64,000 nt of DNA from positions 100,659 to 164,658 of the forward strand of contig CAYNMV010000002.1 in the NCBI GenBank assembly GCA_964398315.1. The letters are read 5' to 3'. Position 1 is the first letter of the stretch, and every line of letters starts with the position of its first letter. The notes beneath the pieces were generated by a model, which saw only the letters and a list, made by a program, of their open reading frames with translations, ran no database searches and had not been told where the DNA came from. The DNA comes from JADLCB01 sp964398315. Its GTDB lineage: Bacteria > Planctomycetota > Phycisphaerae > Tepidisphaerales > Tepidisphaeraceae. Shown here in pieces: positions 59,413-64,000 of the stretch. A program made the translations under genes and the position numbers.

Positions 59413-59459
59413 CAAAAAAGAGCAAGTCGTCAGCCTCGGCCGACGACCTGCTCTTTTTG
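59413..59459. terminator. Bidirectional terminator between the Spy-like gene and trxA
   Basis: AAAAAAGAGCAAGTCGTC pairs with GACGACCTGCTCTTTTT with one mismatch, so T runs lie on both strands. It can end both converging genes. Confidence 0.88.
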
Positions 59460-59518
59460 TGATTGCTCCTGCGCGTTGCCTGTGATGGGCAGAGCCGATG
59501 CGCTCTGCTCAGACGGCT

Positions 59519-59848
59519 TTATACCGCGGCATCGAGGGCTTCGCGGAAATCACGCTCGTTGCGCAGGCCGACGAACTTCTGTGCCACTTCACCGTCCTTG
59601 AACAGGATCACGGTGGGAATGGCGCTGATGCCGTACTTGATCGACACATCGCGGTTAGCATCCGTGTCGAGCTTGCCGACCTTCACCTTGCCGGCGTAGT
59701 CCTTGGCCAGCTTCTCGATGATGGGGGCGAGCATGCGGCAGGGCATGCACCACTCGGCCCAGAAATCCACCAGCACGGGCACGTCTGACTGCAAGACTTC
59801 CTGCTCAAAATTCTGATCGGTAAACTCCACCGTATTTTCGCTGGCCAT
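59519..59848 (-). CDS. trxA: Thioredoxin with WCMPC active site
   Basis: 109 residues, normal for thioredoxin. Active site WCMPC (residues 33-37), with Met in place of the usual Gly, the cis-Pro in ISAIPTVILF, and the fold pattern VPVLVDFWAEW and FKDGEVAQKFVGL. It reduces protein disulfides in the cytosol. AAGGAG 6 nt before the ATG is a strong ribosome site. Confidence 0.95.
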   Translation of the reverse strand: MASENTVEFTDQNFEQEVLQSDVPVLVDFWAEWCMPCRMLAPIIEKLAKDYAGKVKVGKLDTDANRDVSIKYGISAIPTVILFKDGEVAQKFVGLRNERDFREALDAAV

Positions 59849-60107
59849 TCATTGCTCCTTGGGGTGAATCAATTCCAAGCAATCCTAGAAGTGCCAAACG
59901 AGGGTGTCAACGTGGCGGAGTTGACCCGCCTCGACAGGCCTGATTGCGCTCTTCAACGGCCGCTGGTCGTATGGAACCGCGCGTTCTTTAGCTATGCCGG
60001 ACCCGCCTGAAACCGCTTGGGCCTGGCAGAATGCACTGGGCAGAGTGCGCTACGCATGATGCGCTGCGCATGATGCGCTGCGACGGAATCCGAGGGCGGC
60101 GTGCCAT

Positions 60108-60791
60108 TTATGCCTTGGCCAGATCGGCCAGTTGCTGGCGGACCAGCAGCATATTGACGATCGCCAGCCCCAGCAGCGCTACGCCCAGCCCGATGCACAG
60201 ATACGCCACCCAGTCGCTGATGGCCGCCCACGGTGATTCCGCGGGCATCACCAGGGGCAGCACGCCGAAAATCGGCATCAGCACCCCCAGTGTCAGCAGC
60301 ACCGGAATGAGTGTCTGGCGGAAACTCAGCCGTTTGAACAACGGCACCGGCGGGGCCGGACGCCTGGGCCGGGCAGCGCCGGCGACCAGGGCATCAACCG
60401 GCGTCGTAGGGCGGGCACTGGCTGGGCTCGGCGCCTTGGCCGCCGGGGCTGCGGGGCGTGCCGGAGCGTCCGGGCGGCTCGGTGGGCTCACCGGTGCGGG
60501 CGCAGTCGATGGTGCCTGCGGAGCAGCAGGACGTGGTGCGGTCGGGCGCGGTGCCGTTTGGTGCGGCGCGGTCGGGCGCGGCGAGCGCCCACTGGCCGGA
60601 GCCGGTGGAGGCACCGGCGCGGCAGAGCGTGCGGCAGGCGCGGGCGGTGCGCTTGGTGCGGGTTGTGCCGGCGCGGTGGTGTCGGCGTCGGCCAACGGCT
60701 CAGCCGGCTCCGTCTCGGCATCCTCTTCCGCCGGGCCGTTCAGCATGGCCTCCAGCGCCCGTGCCATTTCATCTGTATCCCGCTTGGCCAT
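60108..60791 (-). CDS. Pro/Ala-rich protein with two C-terminal membrane helices
   Basis: 227 residues. About 125 residues of low-complexity Pro/Ala/Arg sequence (RPTAPRPAAP-type repeats) are followed by two membrane helices (LIPVLLTLGVLMPIFGVLPL and YLCIGLGVALLGLAIVNMLL) near the C-terminus. No family is recognised; the layout suggests a cytoplasmic spacer anchored at the membrane. AGGA 6 nt before the ATG at 60791 sets the start. Confidence 0.65.
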   Translation of the reverse strand: MAKRDTDEMARALEAMLNGPAEEDAETEPAEPLADADTTAPAQPAPSAPPAPAARSAAPVPPPAPASGRSPRPTAPHQTAPRPTAPRPAAPQAPSTAPAPVSPPSRPDAPARPAAPAAKAPSPASARPTTPVDALVAGAARPRRPAPPVPLFKRLSFRQTLIPVLLTLGVLMPIFGVLPLVMPAESPWAAISDWVAYLCIGLGVALLGLAIVNMLLVRQQLADLAKA

Positions 60792-60970
60792 CGTCGATCC
60801 TGTCTGCACAAACCATCTGGGTTGCCCGACTTATCGGACGCCAGGGCTGGAAATCTGTCATTGGGGACGATTTCCGGCTGCTGCTCTCTCAATACGGATT
60901 ATAGTCCAACCGGCCAATGAGTGACAGGTTCGCTGGAACCGATGTCCCGTCGACAGCGCGGGGAAGGGCC

Positions 60971-60986
60971 GTTGCCCGCGGGCAAC
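60971..60986. promoter_or_regulatory. 16-bp palindrome, candidate activator site
   Basis: GTTGCCCGCGGGCAAC, about 235 bp upstream of the sigma-54 promoter. The half-site CGGGCAAC recurs at 61056-61063, and TTGCCCGGG at 61143. Enhancer-binding proteins often use such sites at this distance. Confidence 0.5.
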
Positions 60987-61205
60987 ATGCCTGTGCAACG
61001 GGCCGCAAGAGGGACCATCGGCGTTTGGCCGCCTGATCGCCACAGGTGCTTCCCCCGGGCAACACCCACCGGGCACGGCGGTTGGAATCAGGCAACATCC
61101 AGCGCAATCGGATCAGGATGCATGACCCGACATCCAGGCCGTTTGCCCGGGAAATCAAGCGTTCCCGGCCGTACGGCGCTGTTTAAGCAGGTGTAATGCG
61201 GTTTC

Positions 61206-61220
61206 TGGCACGGTTGTTGC
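61206..61220 (+). promoter_or_regulatory. Sigma-54 (RpoN) promoter
   Basis: TGGCACG-N4-TTGC, a full match to the -24/-12 consensus with the correct spacing. The expected start is near 61232, 49 nt before the ATG at 61281. Confidence 0.85.
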
Positions 61221-61280
61221 CATGGAAGCACATTGATGCACGAATCTGAAAACAAGCGAAACCCGGAGAGGACCACCGAA

Positions 61281-61547
61281 ATGAACGAGCAGGAATTTCA
61301 GAGCAAGCTGGCGGAATTGATGGGTGAGATTTCCACCCTGCCGGCCACCGAGCGCCAGAAGATGCAGCAACTGGCCGATGAGACCCGCCAGCGTCACGAG
61401 CGCCTGCGCCAGACCGTCAGCAGCCTGCAGGAAAGCCTCGATTACCTGCGCCTGAGCATCAAGTATCTCGTGTTCGACCTGGAGGCCACCCGCCGCGAGA
61501 ACGGCTACCTCCGTCGCATGCTCGAAGAAGCCCACGGCGCCGAATAG
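61281..61547 (+). CDS. Small coiled-coil protein, RpoN-controlled
   Basis: 88 residues from ATG 61281, with GAGAGGA upstream. Almost wholly helical with heptad-like spacing (RQRHERLRQTVSSLQESLDY; LVFDLEATRRENGYLRRMLE), no membrane helix or Cys. The family is not recognised; such proteins in planctomycetes are usually hypothetical. The only gene in the window with a sigma-54 promoter, and followed by a strong terminator, so it is monocistronic. Confidence 0.75.
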   Translation: MNEQEFQSKLAELMGEISTLPATERQKMQQLADETRQRHERLRQTVSSLQESLDYLRLSIKYLVFDLEATRRENGYLRRMLEEAHGAE

Positions 61548-61896
61548 CGCGGTGCGGCGGGGGCCGGGCGCAGCCGCGCAGCGCCCCGCAGGAAACAGCG
61601 GCCGGATGAGGTGGGCAGGGGACGGTAGTCAATCAAGGGGAGCAAGCGTTCACCCGGAGGTCGCCGCCAGAACGACCTCCGGGTGCTTTTTGCCTTCCTG
61701 CTGGTGCCTCCTTTCGCCGGCCGAGCTGCCCGGTCCCCAGGCCACCCGAGCCATGCGGTGCGCGGATTGATATAATATTCCGGGCATTTCGTCGTTGTTT
61801 CGCCTGAACTTCACCTGCCCAATCGCGTAACGTTGGGCGAGTCGCCCGCCGGGCGCGATGGATCAACGCACCCCCTGAGCCTACAGTTAGAATACG
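61548..61896. other. Region between the coiled-coil gene and the HEAT/TPR gene
   Basis: 349 bp with a terminator (61651-61691) and a consensus TATAAT at 61771-61776, which may start the next mRNA about 115 nt before its ATG. No gene is supported. Confidence 0.5.
61651..61691 (+). terminator. Rho-independent terminator of the coiled-coil gene
   Basis: CACCCGGAGGTCG pairs perfectly with CGACCTCCGGGTG around a 9-nt loop, followed by CTTTTTG. Confidence 0.93.
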
Positions 61897-62568
61897 ATGT
61901 CAGTGCCGTTGCTGGATTCCGATGAGTTCGTGGAGGCGGTTCAACCGCTGCTTGAACGCCGTGACCTGCCGGGACTGATGCAGATCCTCCAGTCGCGCTG
62001 GACCTGTGAGCAGCTCGAAACGCTGGTGGATCATGGCACCACCGATGCGAAGAAAGTGGCCGCACTGGCGCTGGGGCTGGTTGGCACCAGCCGCTGCTGC
62101 GCCGGGCTGTCGCGGCTGCTGCGCGATCCCGACCCGATGATCAACAAGATGGCCGAGCACGCGCTCTGGTCGATCTGGTTTCGGGCCGGCAGTCCTGAGG
62201 CCAATCACCAGCTCTGCCGCGGCGCCCAGGCCCTCGACCGCCGCGATTTCGACCACGCCATCGAACACTTCAACCGCGCCCTGCAGCTCGATCCCGATTT
62301 TGCCGAAGCCTATGACCAGCGGGCGCTGGCTTACTACTTCAAGGATGAATACGAGCTGGCGATTCACGACTGTCGTGAAACCACCGCCCGCATGCCCTGT
62401 CATTTTGGCGCCTGGGCCGGCCTGGGCCACTGTTACGCCCATCTCGGCCAACTGGAGCAGGCCCTGGACGCCTACCGCAAGGCACTTCAGCTCAACCCCC
62501 ACCTCGAATGTATCCGCGAACTGATCGAAGAACTCGAACAACGCCTTGATGATGCCCCCAAGGCCTGA
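61897..62568 (+). CDS. HEAT-like and TPR-repeat protein
   Basis: 223 residues. The N-terminal half has a HEAT-type pair (VAALALGLVGTSRCCAGLSR; LLRDPDPMINKMAEHALWSI), and the C-terminal half three TPRs (ALDRRDFDHAIEHFNRALQL; YYFKDEYELAIHDCRETTAR; YAHLGQLEQALDAYRKALQL). No signal peptide or enzyme motif; likely a cytosolic scaffold. TACAGT lies 9 nt before the ATG without a clear -35 box, so either a short leader or the TATAAT at 61771 may drive it. Confidence 0.8.
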   Translation: MSVPLLDSDEFVEAVQPLLERRDLPGLMQILQSRWTCEQLETLVDHGTTDAKKVAALALGLVGTSRCCAGLSRLLRDPDPMINKMAEHALWSIWFRAGSPEANHQLCRGAQALDRRDFDHAIEHFNRALQLDPDFAEAYDQRALAYYFKDEYELAIHDCRETTARMPCHFGAWAGLGHCYAHLGQLEQALDAYRKALQLNPHLECIRELIEELEQRLDDAPKA

Positions 62569-62939
62569 TCACTGCCCGGTCCGCTTCCTGCCGTGCTCAG
62601 GTTGGCTGTGATATCAGGGGCGAGCAAAAGACTGCAAAAAGTGTGTTGCGTCCCGGCATCGATCGTAAGCGACCGTAGACAAAGACCTTACCAGCACCAT
62701 CCACCTGTCATACCGCTGGCAGACAATGACAGACGAGGACAGACGAGGACAAATCCGGCCATCAACCACTCAACTACATCCGACCCGCCTGTCTTGCGGA
62801 TCAAGGCCGTATCAAATCCTAACATTAGTATAACACGTCCTGCGCCGCCGGTCCACTGAATTTCCGAAAAATTCTGTCTGATCCCTCTCTTCGCCGATGC
62901 TCCCTTTTGCCGCTCGCTGTTGTCGGGTATTTCAATGGC
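62569..62939. other. Intergenic region with short tandem repeats
   Basis: 371 bp with no supported gene. It contains two and a half copies of a 10-bp unit GACAGACGAG (near 62729-62753). It is less G/C-rich than average at 62810-62880. The upstream part of the phosphoesterase promoter (TTTTGC-17 bp-TATTTC, 62905-62933) is at its end. Confidence 0.5.
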
Positions 62940-63833
62940 ATGCCCACCCGCTGGATCATTTTCGCCGATGTGCATCTGGGCACACCTGAGACGCAGTTTC
63001 CCAACCAGAACTATCTTTACACCGCCGATCTGCTGAAGGCCGCCGTCAGCCGTGTCCAGGCGCTGCGACCGGACCGGGTGATCATCGCCGGCGATCTGGT
63101 CAACATGGGCACCGACGCCGACTACGCCCTGGCAGCCGAACTGCTCGCGCCGCTGCGTGATCGCATCGAGCCGGCGGTCGGCAACCACGAGCTGGTGCGG
63201 GGATCGGTGGCGGCTTTTGAGCAGTTTTCTGGTGTACCGGCCGTGCGCGAGCTGGCTGGCGCCCCGCTTCCCACATTCTTGCTCAACAGTGGGATAGAGG
63301 GCCTGCCCATGACGCAGTGGCGCGGCCGGCTGCCGGAAGCGCAACTCGACTGGCTGCGCCAGCGGCTGGCCCGTGCGGCCGGCCCGGCGATCATCGTCTG
63401 TCATCATCCGCTCAACGCCACCGTCCGCCGCAGCACCGAACCGATGATGTCGCTGGATAACTCCGATGAATTGCGCGCCATTCTCGAATCACACGGCCAC
63501 GATGTACTGCTGCTGACCGGCCATACCCATTACCAGCACATTCTGCCGGTAGGGCGGCTGACCTGCGTTGCCTGCCCGCCCCTGGCCTTCTGGCCGCATG
63601 CCTTCCTCGTGCTGGATATCGACGATGCAGCCCCGACAGCCCGGGACACGGCCGGGCCAACCTCCTCCGAGCCGCCTGCGATGCGCTGGGCCGAGCCCCG
63701 CATTTCCCTTCGCACCGAGCGCCTTTTTGCTGCCCCCGAACAGGCCCCCGACGCCCGCGCTGCCGATCCCGCCTACCGCGCCCGTGGCGAAGGCACGCCG
63801 GCTGACCAGTCTCTGACCCTGGAATTAACCTGA
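62940..63833 (+). CDS. Calcineurin-like metallophosphoesterase
   Basis: 297 residues. The metal motifs are in order: FADVHLG (DxH), IIAGDLVNMG (GD), PAVGNHELV (GNHE), VCHHPL (H) and LLLTGHTHYQHI (GHxH). Cytosolic phosphodiesterases of this type cleave cyclic nucleotides or other phosphoesters; the substrate is not clear. The C-terminal 80 residues are disordered-looking and Pro/Ala-rich. ATG 62940 begins the conserved domain; an upstream in-frame codon at 62907 is less likely. Confidence 0.9.
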   Translation: MPTRWIIFADVHLGTPETQFPNQNYLYTADLLKAAVSRVQALRPDRVIIAGDLVNMGTDADYALAAELLAPLRDRIEPAVGNHELVRGSVAAFEQFSGVPAVRELAGAPLPTFLLNSGIEGLPMTQWRGRLPEAQLDWLRQRLARAAGPAIIVCHHPLNATVRRSTEPMMSLDNSDELRAILESHGHDVLLLTGHTHYQHILPVGRLTCVACPPLAFWPHAFLVLDIDDAAPTARDTAGPTSSEPPAMRWAEPRISLRTERLFAAPEQAPDARAADPAYRARGEGTPADQSLTLELT

Positions 63834-63882
63834 TCGGCACTGAACCGGCCTGCCCCCGGCTCCGTAATGAGTCCTGTCCCGC

Positions 63883-63911
63883 TTGACAGCCGCCCCCCCG
63901 GCTGGCACCAT
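63883..63911 (+). promoter_or_regulatory. Promoter of the tRNA-Arg gene
   Basis: A consensus TTGACA (63883-63888), then 17 bp and a weak -10 (CACCAT, 63906-63911); TTAAGC just beyond is an alternative. About 35 bp before the tRNA. Confidence 0.5.
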
Positions 63912-63945
63912 TAAGCCTCGCGCTCCGTTCCACAGCGCGATCCAC

Positions 63946-64000
<55 letters not shown>

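Larger units (their letters stand above)
60792..61280. other. Long regulatory region upstream of the sigma-54-dependent gene
   Basis: 489 bp with no supported gene. It holds the perfect palindrome GTTGCCCGCGGGCAAC (60971-60986), related half-sites near 61056 and 61143, and the sigma-54 promoter at 61206-61220. Confidence 0.6.

Noticed and set aside
62729..62753. GACAGACGAG tandem repeat as an iteron-type origin or regulator site
   Set aside because: Only two and a half copies, no replication gene nearby; likely a chance slip duplication.

Overview
The window is high-GC bacterial chromosome and most resembles a planctomycete, probably class Phycisphaerae. That assignment is an inference from gene content (HEAT/TPR secreted proteins, a DUF4091 lipoprotein, a PhyH-type oxygenase, many sigma factors) and from a REP palindrome whose translation gives GLQPV-type peptides. 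No rRNA marker is present to prove it. About 50 protein genes, one partial tRNA and two assembly gaps (100 N at 18136-18235, 10 N at 19825-19834) are present.

Layout. 1-3.4 kb: 3' part of a dynamin-like GTPase gene, a lone histidine-kinase dimerisation-like protein, and a MacB-type permease. 3.6-9.7 kb: a HIT protein and an ABC-2 export cluster (GATase-like membrane protein, ATPase, double-length permease). 9.8-14.1 kb: orphan nuoB, a zinc-ribbon protein, a ROK regulator, a DUF3299 protein and a LolD/MacB-like ATPase. 14.2-21.7 kb: HEAT protein, nadB, a cation/proton antiporter broken by the assembly gaps, and a flippase, all on the minus strand. 21.7-22.3 kb: a DnaA-box cluster and AT-rich stretch directly upstream of dnaN, a strong candidate for the replication origin. 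From there dnaN, dciA (DUF721) and an MsbA-like exporter run on the plus strand. 26-33.6 kb: GNAT, nadD, a sigma-70 factor, a membrane-anchored protein, a DinG-like helicase carrying an in-frame REP-associated transposase, and an AsmA-like protein. 33.7-43.4 kb: purM, a STAS protein, cdsA, rluB-like, a PhyH protein, glmS, rpmA and rny. 43.6-53.1 kb: an anti-sigma-like protein and ECF sigma pair, a DUF4091 lipoprotein, an ARPP-1-like operon, an acyl-CoA ligase and a SPOR lipoprotein. 53.2-64 kb: an Rrf2 regulator divergent from a hemerythrin gene, YkgJ-like, a secreted SIS-like protein, an esterase, a YhaM-like nuclease, a Spy-like protein, thioredoxin, a coiled-coil gene behind a sigma-54 promoter, a HEAT/TPR protein, a phosphoesterase and tRNA-Arg.

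Three things stand out. First, the DinG-like helicase contains a complete Y1-type REP-associated transposase flanked by 20-bp direct repeats exactly 711 bp apart (237 codons), so the helicase frame is preserved, much as with an intein. Second, many genes without a Shine-Dalgarno sequence have a -10 box 6-10 nt before the start codon, nine of them with a -35 box 17-18 bp further upstream. This implies widespread leaderless transcription and was used to choose starts. Third, the dnaN-proximal DnaA-box cluster, with genes pointing away on both sides, marks a likely oriC.
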